From assembly GCF_030272615.1 (NCBI RefSeq), contig NC_081414.1, positions 334,559,927 to 334,623,926 of the forward strand: DNA of 64,000 bases. The letters run 5' to 3'. The notes under the pieces are model-generated. The model did not search any database. It worked only from the letters and a program-made list of their open reading frames with translations, and had not been told where the DNA came from. This stretch comes from Cryptomeria japonica. Its lineage: Eukaryota; Streptophyta; Pinopsida; Cupressales; Cupressaceae. How positions within the stretch are numbered: position 1 is the stretch's first letter; each line of letters starts with the position of its first letter. Both the position numbers and the translations under genes were made by a program. Below are positions 1 to 10,751 of this stretch, in pieces.

Positions 1-801
1 CATTAGATAAGCCAAAGGGCATGACCTTCCACTCATACAACCCCTCATTTGTTTTAAATGCAGTCTTCCATTCATCTCCCGGCCTAATCCTAATCTGATG
101 GTAGCCACTTTTCAAGTCAATTTTTGTAAAATATCTAGAACCCCCCAAGCAATTTAACAAATCCTCAATCCTAGGCATTGGAAATCTATACCTGAAAGTA
201 ATTTTGTTGATAGCCCTTGAGTTGGTGCAAAATCTCCAAGTGTCTTCCTTTTTGGGTGCCAAACTTTTGCCAATCAGTCCGGACTCCAACAGTTCTTCAA
301 CCTGTTTTGCCATCTCAACATTTTGATTTGGGGTGAGCTTATATGCTGCTTTGTTAGGCAGGGTGGATCCAGGTATAAGGTCTATGCAATGATTTATATC
401 CCTCATAGGGGTAGTGTCCTTGGCATGCCATCAGAGATGACACCTTTGTACTTGTTTAGTAACTGCTGCACTGTAGGGTCAACCAACCTCAATCTGTCTC
501 CTTTCTTGTCTTGAAACTTCTCCACTTTTGTCACTTTGGGACTAGGAATAAGAGCATAACAAACAATGCCTTCATTTGCTATCTTCTTCAAGAATTGCTT
601 TCCTCCTACCACCAACACCTTGGCCTCCTTTGCTTTTGTTTCTCCCTCACTTTCCATCAAAGGTAACAACTCTATCACCTTACCATCTTTGGTGATTGAA
701 TATGTGTTCCTAGCACCATCATGTTGTGCCTTCAAATCAAATTGCCATGGTCTCCCAAATAGGAGATGGCAAGCATCCATCTTTGCATTGTCAAACAACA
801 A
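1..801 (-). pseudogene. Ty3/gypsy pol fragment: protease-RT linker and start of reverse transcriptase
   Basis: Read on the minus strand, this is the pol region of a Ty3/gypsy retrotransposon. Residues encoded at 801-403 form the spacer between protease and RT that is usual in plant gypsy elements. From about 340 down to base 1 the RT palm is recognisable: [15 protein letters not shown], then DEWKTAF, then [12 protein letters not shown], the conserved blocks around the first catalytic aspartate (the D of [10 protein letters not shown]). The open frame does not run unbroken from 403 into the RT blocks, so it is decayed. The YxDD motif, RNase H, integrase and the far LTR would lie left of base 1. 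RT function, copying element RNA into cDNA in the cytoplasmic particle, is known for the family; this copy is inferred inactive. Confidence 0.85.
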
Positions 802-808
802 CCTATCC

Positions 809-1156
809 TTATAGGCTCCAATCTGGAATTCTACCCAAGCCTACTCTTCCACAACAGCTTGCTTCGGTGAGCCATGAGACCTTGTAGGGGCAAGGGTGAG
901 GTAGTCTTCTCAATTTTAGCTTCTCCACCATTTCTACAGACACAAAGTTTTCAGTTGATTTGGAATCTATTAGAACCTTGCATACCTTTCCACCCGCTTT
1001 GCAAGTGGTCTTGAATATAGACTTTCTCTGTGGGGGTTCTTTGTCAGCCATCTTCATGGTAGTTACTGCGCTTTTGATCATCAAAGCCTCACCTCTTTCA
1101 GGGTAACCATAGCTATCAGGGGTATTGACACTTTGGTATGTATTTGCACTTGCCAC
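809..1156 (-). pseudogene. Ty3/gypsy retropepsin-like protease, active site altered
   Basis: The minus-strand frame contains LIDSKSTENFVS, which aligns with the plant gypsy protease signature LIDSGSTxNFVS. The glycine of the catalytic D-S/T-G triad is replaced by lysine, which should prevent formation of the aspartic-protease active site. It lies between gag (higher coordinates) and RT (lower coordinates), the normal gypsy order gag-PR-RT read on the minus strand. It overlaps the gag reading frame at 1081-1156 in a different frame, which points to a frameshift rather than a designed overlap. The family enzyme cleaves the Gag-Pol polyprotein; this copy is probably inactive. Confidence 0.75.
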
Positions 1157-2243
1157 ACTTTGGCAATCAAATTCTTGGATCGAGTTACTTCTTCTTTCCC
1201 CATGGAACTAGTAGGCTTGTCAGGACACCTATTGGCCATGTTGCCCTTCTTGATTGCAGTTATAGCATCTGATTGGACCTCTACCTTGAGATCTTCCCCA
1301 AATGGTGTTCTTCTTCCTCTGAAGTTTTCCATCTGATTGTATCCTCCATTGTTACTTTGACTACTTTCTCCTTTAGTGCCTTCTTGATTTGTTTCACCTT
1401 GGTTTCCAAAACCATTTCCCTTACCTCTGAAAAAATTTCTTCCACCCCTTTGTTGTCTTCCTCTTCTTTTATTGTTCTGCTCTTGTCTCCTTTTGATTTT
1501 CTTTTCCACCTTGATGGCAAGTTGATGGCATTTACCAACTGTATCCGGGCTCAGGAGGTTTAGTTCTTCTTGGATGTTGTACCTTAATCCATTTAGGTAC
1601 TAGGCAACCTTTTCACTCTCCTCCTCCTTTGTCTTAGTCTTCATACATATCCTTTGTTCACATCCATCTCCTTCTGCTTGAGATTTTGCCTCCTCTTGTG
1701 GAGTTGAACTTCATAATCCTTGGGTACATAAGCCTCCTTTACTAAGGCAACCATCTTATTCCAAGAAACAATCTTGGGTTTGTTGTCCTTTTCTCTCTCT
1801 TCCTGGACAAAGTTCCACCAAGTTAGGGCGGCTCCCTTCAACTTGGATTTAGCAATCTTCACCTTCTGGTGCCAATGTCTTCACATTCAAAGAAAACTGG
1901 ACAGGGAGTCTATCCAATCCACCACTACATTTGGTTCCATCTTCCCAGTGAAAGTTGGCAAATCAATCTTCTGCTTCATGGTTCTTCTCTCTATGGACTT
2001 GAGGGCATTAAGGAAGTGCCTCTGGTCAGGTGGAATCGCCTCTTCCTCTAGCATAGGGATCTCATCTTCATCCCCTTCTTCACCGCTACCAGTGCCTCCA
2101 TCTTGCTTTCCATCTACTCTACCCTTCAACCTCTCTATCTCCTTCTGCATGGCCTTGTAAGCATTGGTCTGCTCTCTCACAATCTTTGCCAATTCCATGT
2201 TGGTGATTGGTCCCCTAGGGACTTCTTCCTCTCCCTCTGCCAT
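1081..2243 (-). pseudogene. Ty3/gypsy gag (capsid and degenerate zinc knuckle)
   Basis: The ATG at 2243 begins an acidic N-terminus (MAEGEEEVPRGP), followed by a helical segment and PTFTGKMEPNVVVDWIDSL. The capsid core continues in a second frame piece at 1862-1641 with LKGAALTWWNFVQEE, the hallmark of the Retrotrans_gag domain. A basic Gly/Arg/Asn-rich segment follows at about 1509-1300, then a remnant knuckle, KKGNMANRCPDKP, in which the histidine and the first cysteines of CX2CX4HX4C are gone. The gene is in three frames, so frameshifts have accumulated. The start was chosen because it follows the primer-binding site at 2281-2294 by about 40 bases. Gag would build the cytoplasmic particle of the element. 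Confidence 0.8.
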
Positions 2244-2280
2244 TTTCTCAAAATCACTATCTCTTTACCTAAGCCATTAC

Positions 2281-2294
2281 TAGCTCTGATACCA
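2281..2294 (-). promoter_or_regulatory. Primer-binding site of the minus-strand gypsy element
   Basis: The minus strand reads TGGTATCAGAGCTA, complementary to the 3' end of plant initiator tRNA-Met, the usual primer of plant LTR retrotransposons. It lies directly inside the inferred LTR boundary (about 2297) and just upstream of gag, which fixes the element's orientation. Confidence 0.85.
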
Positions 2295-2296
2295 CT

Positions 2297-3640
2297 TGAT
2301 GCAGAGCCCTCCTTGTATCTTGTCAAACACTTCAGGATGTATGACACTGACTCCTCAACACACCAATGGGATCCCACAAGGCAAGACTCTACCATCTTAG
2401 TTCCAATTCCTCATCTCACTCCAAGATTCATACTACTCAAATTGATTAATTTGCTCCAATGTGCATCATGAAGCCTCCTAAGGTTCTTGACCTTCACAAC
2501 ACCTATTTTGGATCATACAACACTCACATGGACCAAACCAAACACTGGTTTGAAGGATTCAACCCAAATCCTTAGGGCCTCTTCACGATTAGGCCTATTT
2601 GCTTGTAGCCCTTGGAGACGGGTAATGGGACCTTAAGTCCAAACTTTTCCAAACACCTTGACAAATAAATCACAGATTCAGATACCCTTTATGGTCTTAC
2701 ACAATCCCCCAAAAGGAGAGGTCAGGATCTGGCAAGGAAAGGTCTGAACCCGATGATGACCAACTGTCCTAAAGGGCTAATTAGGCCTCCATTTGTGAAG
2801 CAGCTATATCAGAATGAAAACACCTTACAACCACAACCCCATGGGCATGTGGGGAACCATAAACCATTATAGATTCCAGGGTTACACGCCTAGAATCATC
2901 GCCAATTGTCTTCTAGGGTAATTATTGCAGTCTAAGGGCTAGGTAGCCACATAGAGATGTCTACCTAGGGACTGGTCAAATGCACATCTCCCTTGCTCCT
3001 CCTGCAAAATGCCTTTGGAATCATAGAATACATAGGCCACACTTGCACCCCATCCACTGCCATGAGTTCTAGATGAACAGGTTGCAAGTTATGGCCATGG
3101 GAAGGCAAAACCCTAGGCAAAACCCTGGTTTTTCGGGTACCTACAACAAAACTTGGATATCTGGAGCAAAACAAACGATCAAGACCTCAAATCAAGACCA
3201 AATCATTGGTAACTCACTGCACTAACAAAATCACAACATTGGGGATTGGTCCCAATCCGTACAACTCCGTACCCCGTGCCAAAACCTCACAGTTTGCAGG
3301 AAAAACTCAGAATTTCTTATTGTTTGCAATCATAGATACTTTCTCTGTACAGTCTCTCCTTGGGAATTGTGTCCTCAAGGTGTTTATACCCCTCTACAAC
3401 TGCTCCCAACCGAAAACAAGAGGTTAGAGCCGTTGGAGGAGTTAAACCAACAAAAATTCAAAAAGTTGCACAAAAGTTGCTCATGACAACTTTTGACAAA
3501 GTTGTCGAAAATGTCTTTTCTTGCACCCCAATGACTTGGGTCAAGACTAACACCTCTAAACACCCTAGAAGCACATAAAACAACTAAAATCACTAGGACA
3601 ACCCTATCCTAAGCATATTTTGTCCCCTTTTGTCCAAAAG
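2297..3640 (-). repeat. 5' LTR (3'-terminal part) of the minus-strand gypsy element
   Basis: On the plus strand the LTR edge reads TGATGCAGAGCC, i.e. the LTR ends ...CTGCATCA just before the primer-binding site. The outer limit was not resolved. The next recognisable unit is the hAT transposase C-terminus from about 3.6 kb, so the LTR probably ends before it; no second copy is in the window to confirm this. No coding sequence was recognised between 2300 and 3640. Confidence 0.45.
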
Positions 3641-4160
3641 TACTAATTGGCTTATCAAGATGCCAAAATAGGAGTTTGGCTCACAAGATGGGGTCTTTTA
3701 TTACAAACACAAAATGCATAATTGAAAACACAAGGAAAACATCCTAAAACATGTTTAAGGTCTTATCCTTCCTCCTTTGAGCCTGAATGATCATGTTGAA
3801 GGGGTGCCCTTGCACCACTTCCTAGAGGTAAGCCTATTTCACTTAATAAGGTGGATAAAAGTTATAAGTAGATTAGGTCTATTTAATAACAGAAGAATTA
3901 GATACTTGGGACAGCAAACAAATGGCTGGTGTGGTTGTCAAGGAATGAAGCCCTTACAAGTACACTTAGATTTGTATCCTCCTGTGCCAGAGTCTCTCTA
4001 CCTAGCTTGGCCTCTTTTGAATGTCCCCGAAAATTGGCAAGTTTTGTTTAGTTAGTATTAATGATGAAGGGATCCTAACTTTGTACATTTCTAAATAGCC
4101 TTCATGAACCTTGTTTCAACATCATTATCTTGCATCGGGGTAACTCTACCAAGCCTTTGC

Positions 4161-5416
4161 TGTCATGCCCCTGCCAATCTGAAAGGGGTCACAGCCTAAT
4201 AAATTAGCACTGCCCTTACAAATTGCAGCCCTCACAGCAATAAACACAGCTTATAAATGATAGTTCCTAGGCAACTAACTTGTTATGGCTGACCAGCATA
4301 AGAAGCTTATAAATGATAGTTCATTTTGGTTCTGCAGTACAAAAACAATGTAAAAAATTATATATGCAGCCTAGAAGCTTGAATTAAGATTAGAATGTCA
4401 CATAGCATCATATAAATAAGAAAACATTGTATATACATACAATCTTCACCTATGAAATGAAAACATGGAAAACTAATTTCAGCAATATAGTCATATTAAC
4501 TGGTATTATCTGGTAAATTAGGCCTTTTCATATTTGAAATTTTATATATATTTTCAAATTTTAGATTTCTTAGCATTTGATTTACTTCGTATATTGAACA
4601 CAATTGCTTAGAGTCTTAGACCTTCCCATATGTGAATTATTGTGCTTTTTTGTACATTTCAGATTGTTCAGCCTCTGATATAGTCCCTATGTATGTCCAC
4701 CACAATACCAAATGTTCAAGCCCTTTGAATTTCTGAATTTTCTTCATGTTTGTAAATTTCAGATTGCTCAACCTTTGATAGAGTCCCTATGTATGTCTAA
4801 CACACTGCCAAACATTCAAGCCTTTTGAATTTCTGAAATTTCTGCTTGGTTCCAAAGTTTTAGATTTATGCTTAGCAGGTTGTGTCCTTTTGCTACAACC
4901 AAGTTACCCATCCACATGGTTATTTTAATTTATCAAATTTATATGACTAATATTGTCATTCCTCATTACAAATTTCAGTTTTTCAGATCAGCATTCGTTT
5001 TCTTCAAAATGTCTGTAGTCAGTTTTGCAAAAAAAAATTTGGTGATTGTATAAAATTAAAAAAAAAACGTAAATTTGGGTGCCCAGGCGTCCAGATTCGC
5101 CTAGGACGAACTGGCTTGTCCGGGCACGGACCTTGGCCGAACCCACAGGCGCACCGGACTAGGACCCGGACCCAGACCCGAACCGGATCAGTACCAGGCC
5201 CTCAGGCTGGCAAACCCTACAACTTAGGAAATAATTGGCCTTATGAATCACATTTCAAATGTTGACTAACATTATTGCAGGGTTTAAACCAAAGTTTATG
5301 TTGGAAAGGACATTGTTAGTTGGTAAGTTTGTATTTCAATGAACTAAATTTCTTATTTTTTATTAAACTTGTGATTTTGGGCAAGAATTAAGAATATCCC
5401 AAAAAGGGACATTACA
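4161..5416. mobile_element. Solo LTR with 5-bp target-site duplication TTTGC
   Basis: The unit starts TGTCATGCCCC and ends GGGACATTACA, so its tips form an 11-bp imperfect inverted repeat with the TG...CA ends of LTRs. It is flanked by perfect 5-bp repeats TTTGC at 4156-4160 and 5417-5421, as expected for retroviral-type integration. There is no internal coding region, so LTR-LTR recombination left a solo LTR of 1,256 bp. It interrupts the hAT transposase pseudogene, so it is younger than that element's insertion. A GC-rich island at about 5075-5250 lies inside it. Orientation was not determined. Confidence 0.75.
5075..5250. repeat. GC-rich island of repeated CCGGAC/GGACC-like motifs
   Basis: Within AT-rich sequence this stretch is strongly GC-rich and built from variants of GGACC, CCGAACC and CCGGAC (for example GGACCCGGACCCAGACCCG). 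Similar compositional bursts occur near the tips of the deleted hAT element at 7482-8406 and at 10190-10440. It may be the sub-terminal region of a decayed hAT-like element inside the solo LTR. This is a resemblance only. Confidence 0.35.
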
Positions 5417-6621
5417 TTTGCACATACCATTTCAGGCTCAATTCTATGCAGCTCAGTGCATGGGTGCATGGGAGTGTTGAGTCTTTCTCACATTTGGGCC
5501 CATGTGAATAGGAACATTCATTTTGCCAAGCATACTATCAATGCACTTGTATATTTCTCCAAGGCTATGTGCATTCCTGTCCCCATATCAGTTGACTGTG
5601 AAGACTGGAGCAATAATACTAATAGAGAAAATGTATTTACAAAATTGCGTCAGCCCCAAAAATGTTGCTCTTCACCACCTCCTTTACTCTCTTCCCTTGC
5701 TTTGATTTAGTATCAGGCCATTGATTCCACTCTTGTGTCATGACCATTAGTTGCAATGGCTCTTGCAACTCAAGAATCTTCTTCAAGAGAGTAGAGTACA
5801 ATGTATATCTAGTTTTTATTGGTTCAAAAACTCTTTATTGGAGAAGGTTTGGATTAGTGCATGTGAAAGTGTGGTGGTTGCAAATAAACATCTGCACATC
5901 CCTAGCATCATAGATGCCTTGTTTGATCCAACCAAATTTGCCATGTACTTGAGTGCATTATTAATGGAATGCACACAAGGAGTCCACCAAATATCTTTGT
6001 AGGCCACTTCAATCAACTTCCATGTAGCACTGTCTATGATGACTAGCACCACATTTTCTGCCCAACCTCCTCAATGACATCTCTAAGGATTTGGAATTGC
6101 TAATAAGCATCCTTGTGGTGCCTTTTAACAATAAACAAGCCTAAGAAAATAAGAGCCCCTTGTATATGTGATTATAATGTTGATGAGTAGATGATTCTTA
6201 ATGTTTGTCCACCCATCCATTATTATGTTGCATTCACCAATGACTTGGGTAGCCTTCATTTTCTTCATTAGAATATTAATCTTGGAATAGTTCTTATTCA
6301 AGATTGTTGTATGTAGTTTGTCTCCCTTGATGGCTTACATGAAGGACCTACTCTTATTTTGTCACAACCTCCTTACAATAAGGAGAGTTGGCCACATGGA
6401 ATGGAATGCCAATAATAGAGAAGAATTTGCTAATGGGATCGTTTGCCCTTATCTTTATTTTGCACATTAAATAACCCTGCCACTTGGTTTGGAGCATCAC
6501 TATTACCCTATGTTTCCCTTCAGGCTTTTCTGCCCTTGAACTAGATGGAAAACTAGGAAATCATGGCTCTTGGAAAGTATAGTACTAGCAATACTCCTCA
6601 ATTGGCATATTAGCAGTTGTA

Positions 6622-8970
6622 TGTAATGGCCCCTTTTGGGCTTTCCACTAACTTTGCTATTTAATGAGATAATTATACTCATGATGCTTATGGACTCGAT
6701 CGAAATTGCATTATTACTCTAGACAAGATGAATATTAGATGTTCTTCTTGTCAATAATATAACCTTTCAAATCTGATGTAGATTCTAATATAATGTTTCA
6801 AAAGAATTTGTTGTGAGATCAAATAAAAGGTCTGATAATTATAGATGTATGCAGATTTATCTGTGATTGCTATGGTCACCACCTTCATTATTGATACAAA
6901 ATATGTCCTTTGACCTTTTAATAATAAGATCGCTGTGTCTGGTTCGTTCCTTTATATCATGCGATTTGAATGTCTCTGAATCAGGATTCTGATCTCTGAT
7001 CACTCTATCCATTATGTCTTCTTGTAAGCATGCAAACTTGACGCTATTTCTGCTTGTTAAATCTTTTTTGGACATGCGTCTATGGCCTTGCAAACTGGTG
7101 GATACACCACCTTCATGTGGCTGACTTAGTTCTCTGCTATGGAAAATTAACAAATATCCATGCCCCTTGTCTACAATATGATCCTCCTTTAATATCTCTT
7201 CCAGCGGTCATGATGTGAGGGGTTGTATCTCCTCAGTCATGTCTTTTCAACAATTTAAACTAAGCAAACTCCTAACAGTTTTGACCTTTTTCTTTTAATT
7301 GTCAGATTATTAACTTAACTAATCATCCTTTGATCAATCTTATTGTTTTTCACTTAATTTGTTATTAGTTAATTAACTAACACAAATCAGAATTCTCCTT
7401 TTTTGAACAGCGATAAGGTAGAGGATAATCTCTTGTTTGGGGGTCAATCTATATTACTTCCTTTACAGTGATTATGTGGAACATAGTTACAAGACTCGGA
7501 CTCGGCAAGCTGATTTTTGACTTGGACTCTGACTCAGTGCTGAGACTCGGCAAATTGAAAAACCCAAGAAATTCAAAGATTTTTAATGATTTTAAACTTC
7601 TTTCATGCATTTTTAAACAAATAAACATTAAAGACACAATAATCTCATCAAATAGAAGCACATACACAAGTTTACATTGACCACATAAGTATAAATGCAA
7701 ATTTTAGGCTTGCGCTGAAGGAAATAAGCTATAAACTAAATAACACATTAGAAATATAGACAGTGTCAAATGTCTACAAAATTCATGGAATGTGAAATCC
7801 ATGTCATCAAAAGTTCAAAACATATATCAAGTTCAACATAAAAGCTAGAGCCTAGAAGTCTAAGGCTCAGAGGAGCCAATATCAGTGATCATTGATCACT
7901 TGACCCCGCAACCGTCCTACGTGTGCGCCTAAGATAGGTCCTAGAACATTCTGCAGCCATGATATCTGCCCGTGTCTCAGGCTCAGGCTCAGCCTCAACC
8001 TCAGTGACATCAACATCCTCATCCACTCTTGTTATATGGAGCCTAATCAGACTCGGAGGTTAAATTTTCCCCACTTTTCTGCGCGTAGTTTCCCCCCAAA
8101 TTATTCAACGGGGGTTTGGTGGCAGCGCCCCCAAGACTTTTATTCCATTCCTCTGTTTAATCTTTATCTGCATTTAATTGATATTTTCTACATGCAATTT
8201 TTAACATCCACATCATCCTTGGAGATATTCACCGTTTAGTCCACTTAAAATAAAGACTTTTAAATTTTTTTTGGCTTTTTTATTGTTGCCTGGGCGGCAG
8301 AGTCCAAGCCTTGGGACTCGCGGACTCGGCGAGTCTGCTGAGTTTGGTAGAGTCGGCGAGTCTGCCAAGACCCGGCCAGACTCGGCCAAATCCAAGTCCA
8401 ACTATGATGTAGAAGACTCTTTACTTGTTCATGCGATCTGTAGTGTCTTCTTTGACAGGGGTTATGTGTGAGATGATCTGTGCCTAGAATTGACCCGTTG
8501 ATAGTGATCCATTTCATGCTTGTTCTGATCTTATCTGATCGATGGTCATGTCACTGGATGCTTTTGATTCCTTTTCTTCATATCTTTCAATGTGAGGGAG
8601 AGGTCACACTTCTTCATTATAGATGCCGTTTGGTAAGAGACACACCCTTTCACCATTAGCACCCTTTGAAAGAGTGCAACTCTTCATTACTTCTGCTCTT
8701 TGAAAGGGACACAACCTTTCACAATCAGATCTGCATTTCTTATTTAAATCAGATCTGCATTTCTGATTCCCAAATTATCCCCCTCAAATGAGGTTCTCTT
8801 CTCCCTTTTATATCTCATGTTTGAGGGAGTCAAATTTTCATTTCATGCCTTTGACCATTCATTAACCTAATTAAAATTTAATTATATTTAACTATATTCT
8901 TTAATATTTTTAATTTTAATTTTATTTTTTCATTTATCATTAAATTGTATTTCAAAGTGGGGACATTACA
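6622..8970. mobile_element. Solo LTR with target-site duplication TTGTA, carrying a nested hAT element
   Basis: The unit starts TGTAATGGCCCC and ends GGGGACATTACA, an almost perfect inverted tip of 12 bp. Perfect 5-bp repeats TTGTA flank it at 6617-6621 and 8971-8975. Removing the nested DNA transposon (7482-8406 plus its 8-bp duplication) leaves about 1.4 kb, a normal LTR length. Its tips resemble those of the solo LTR at 4161-5416 and of the gypsy LTR at 23584-25056, so the three may be related families. No coding sequence was recognised. Confidence 0.75.
7482..8406. mobile_element. Non-autonomous, internally deleted hAT transposon with 8-bp TSD
   Basis: The left tip CATAGTTACAAGACTCGG is mirrored by the right tip, whose complement begins CATAGTTGGACTTGG. 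The flanks ATGTGGAA (7474-7481) and ATGTAGAA (8407-8414) match at 7 of 8 positions, the hAT duplication length. Both sub-terminal regions are rich in ACTCGG/GAGTC-type repeats, plausible transposase-binding arrays. On the minus strand at about 8035-7890 a short frame, VDEDVDVTEVEAEPEPE then RRTRRTVAGSSDQ and a stop, looks like a transposase tail, so this is likely a deletion derivative of an autonomous hAT. It inserted into the solo LTR 6622-8970. Confidence 0.75.
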
Positions 8971-9361
8971 TTGTAGGTGACTTTATTTCATTACAACCCC
9001 ACAATTTATATATTTCAGCCTTCTGTTTGATTGACTAGGTGCCACATATCTCAACGCTTTTGCCTCAGACTTATTATTTAAGGGGCCGTTGGCAATTTTT
9101 TACAGCACTGTGGAAGAACAACCTCACTGGCCCAAACCACCCCTCTTATCTATTCTCAGATCCTCAGACCAACCTTCAACTCCCATAGATTTACCCTCTT
9201 TGTTATTCATGCTAGTGACAATACAAGAAATAAGATTTATGGTTTAAATTTTAAGCCATACATAATGCAAGGGTTCAAGACACAAGGATTTTCTTTTTCT
9301 CTTTTTTCTTGTTTCAAGTCACACATTTCATATAAGTAGACGATACACAAAAATAAGAGTC

Positions 9362-9600
9362 CTTGTTCTTCAATTACCATCAAACAAGAATTTTAGTTTA
9401 AGTTGCATGAAGCACAGAAGCAAAGGATACACAAAAGATGAAATCCTAAATTGGTTACCAATAATAACTCGAATAAATAAACCCTTGTTCGATGGTAGTT
9501 GAATAACAAGGTTTACTTTAAGTTGCATGAAGCACAGAAGCAAAGGACACACAAAAGATGAAATCCTAAATTGATTACCAATAAAAACTTTAATAAATAA
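9362..9600. repeat. Two-copy tandem repeat (period about 120 bp) with a flipped 27-bp module
   Basis: A segment beginning TTTAAGTTGCATGAAGCACA occurs at 9397 and again at 9517, and the copies stay nearly identical for about 80 bp. The 27-bp spacer in front of each copy (9362-9388 and 9484-9510) begins CTTGTT and ends AACAAG. The second spacer matches the reverse complement of the first at 24 of 27 positions, so it is inverted relative to its tandem partner. Confidence 0.8.
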
Positions 9601-10189
9601 GTAAAAATATCTAAAATACTGCTTCTATAAAAGTGAATTTAGAACTTTAACCCATAAATACTATTTGTTAATTTTTCAGGATTGTCGAGTAGAAACAACA
9701 GTTCAACATCCCTTAAAACAACATTTTATCAGTTTGCCTATTTAAAGTTTTCAACAATAATTTTTTTTATCTAAATTGAAAACAAAAAACTGTCATTTGA
9801 TGAACATGATTTAGGATTGAATGTTGAAAATAGTAAATGCAAATGCCAAAGTATGAAGAGCCAAGGCTCACCTTGAAGGCTTGATGAATGTGTTGAACAA
9901 TGAATATTTGATTGATTAAGACCTGCTATGTGTTCCTCTTTTTGCTCTTTCTCTCCTCTCACTCTTGCAGCCTTACTCTTACAATTCACTCTTGCTTGAT
10001 TCAATGAAAAACTTGATTGTGATTTGGATTGAGGGTGGATGTCATATATAGGGTTTTTAAGTGCTTAGGGTGCGGTTCAGGGGACAACAGAATGTTTAGG
10101 ATTAATGCTAGTGGTCCACTTATTCAAAAAAATTCCTTTAAAACTTCGCTTTTTTGACATTCCAGCTGCAAGGGACAGCTACAAGTTTT

Positions 10190-10440
10190 TGGGATGTTCA
10201 AAGGATGTGATGAAGGTTACTGTAAGTCTTGGGGACACCTGGACATCCCCTAGCTTCCCCATTAGGGGGAAGGCGATGGAGCCAAGTCTCAGAAATGTCC
10301 CCTCTCTAAGGGGAATGCCTTGGGGCAATGACCTGTTTTCTGGGATTGGTGGGGGTGCCTCACCTTTGGTGTCCTACCGTCCTAGGGGCATTCCAGTCTC
10401 CGGAATGACCACCTTTTTGGAGGGGGAGGGGGAGAGGTGA
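10190..10440. repeat. GC-rich island of GGGGA/TCCCC-type repeats
   Basis: The stretch contains many short, opposed GGGGA and TCCCC motifs (GGGGACACCTGGACATCCCC and similar) in otherwise AT-rich DNA. Such blocks resemble the sub-terminal ends of some plant hAT elements. No flanking duplication was identified, so the element boundaries are unknown. Confidence 0.35.
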
Positions 10441-10751
10441 GGAGGTGCAGGTCCTTGTGGAACACTACTAACAAGAAAATTTTCTTGTACAGGTTTTTGA
10501 GTTCTGTAAGTAAAATGCTCTGAAACAGAAATATGCATGTTAAGGAGTTGTTGGTAATCCCAACATTGAGACACACATTTGTGAAGATTCTGAATCACAT
10601 GTCTTTTGTTCAAAATTGTGTACCTTATTATGTGTGGTTCAATTTGTATTTGTGAGTTTGTCAAAATTTAGGCCACTTTATTTTTAGTGAATACAAAAAA
10701 ATGCAGGCAAGAATTGAAATGAGTGGGGATTTATTTATTCTTCTTTTTCAG

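Larger units (their letters stand above)
3640..6570 (-). pseudogene. hAT-superfamily (DUF659-type) transposase pseudogene, interrupted by a solo LTR
   Basis: Minus-strand translation gives DUF659 landmarks in order. KFFSIIGIPFHVANSPY (about 6446-6363) matches the domain start. MDGWTNIK (about 6225-6200) is the conserved D-G-W segment. VLVIIDSA followed by WTPCVHSINNAL (about 6050-5960) matches the family's V-T-D-x-A ... WTPC-x-H segment. QTFSNKEFLN follows at about 5845-5816. Further on, at about 3840-3760, a segment containing NRLTSRK resembles the KRNRL stretch of the hAT C-terminal dimerisation region. Between these, 4161-5416 is a later solo LTR. Many stops and frame changes mark it as dead. 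The BED-finger N-terminus is missing; the second solo LTR starting at 6622 may have split it off. DUF659 identity is well supported, the C-terminal part less so. Confidence 0.6.
8971..10751. other. Sequence upstream of the UTP13 exons, no gene recognised
   Basis: No WD40-coding exon, RNA gene or transposon coding region was recognised here apart from the tandem repeat at 9362-9600 and the GC-rich island at 10190-10440. The short open frames have no recognisable motifs. Because the first UTP13 exon found starts with a splice acceptor at 10751, this stretch is probably the 3' part of an intron of that gene. Confidence 0.5.

Noticed and set aside
4161-4193. Start of the left gypsy LTR at the palindromic TGTCATGCCCC...GGGGTCACA sequence
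   Set aside because: TTTGC duplications show 4161 is the edge of an independent solo LTR.
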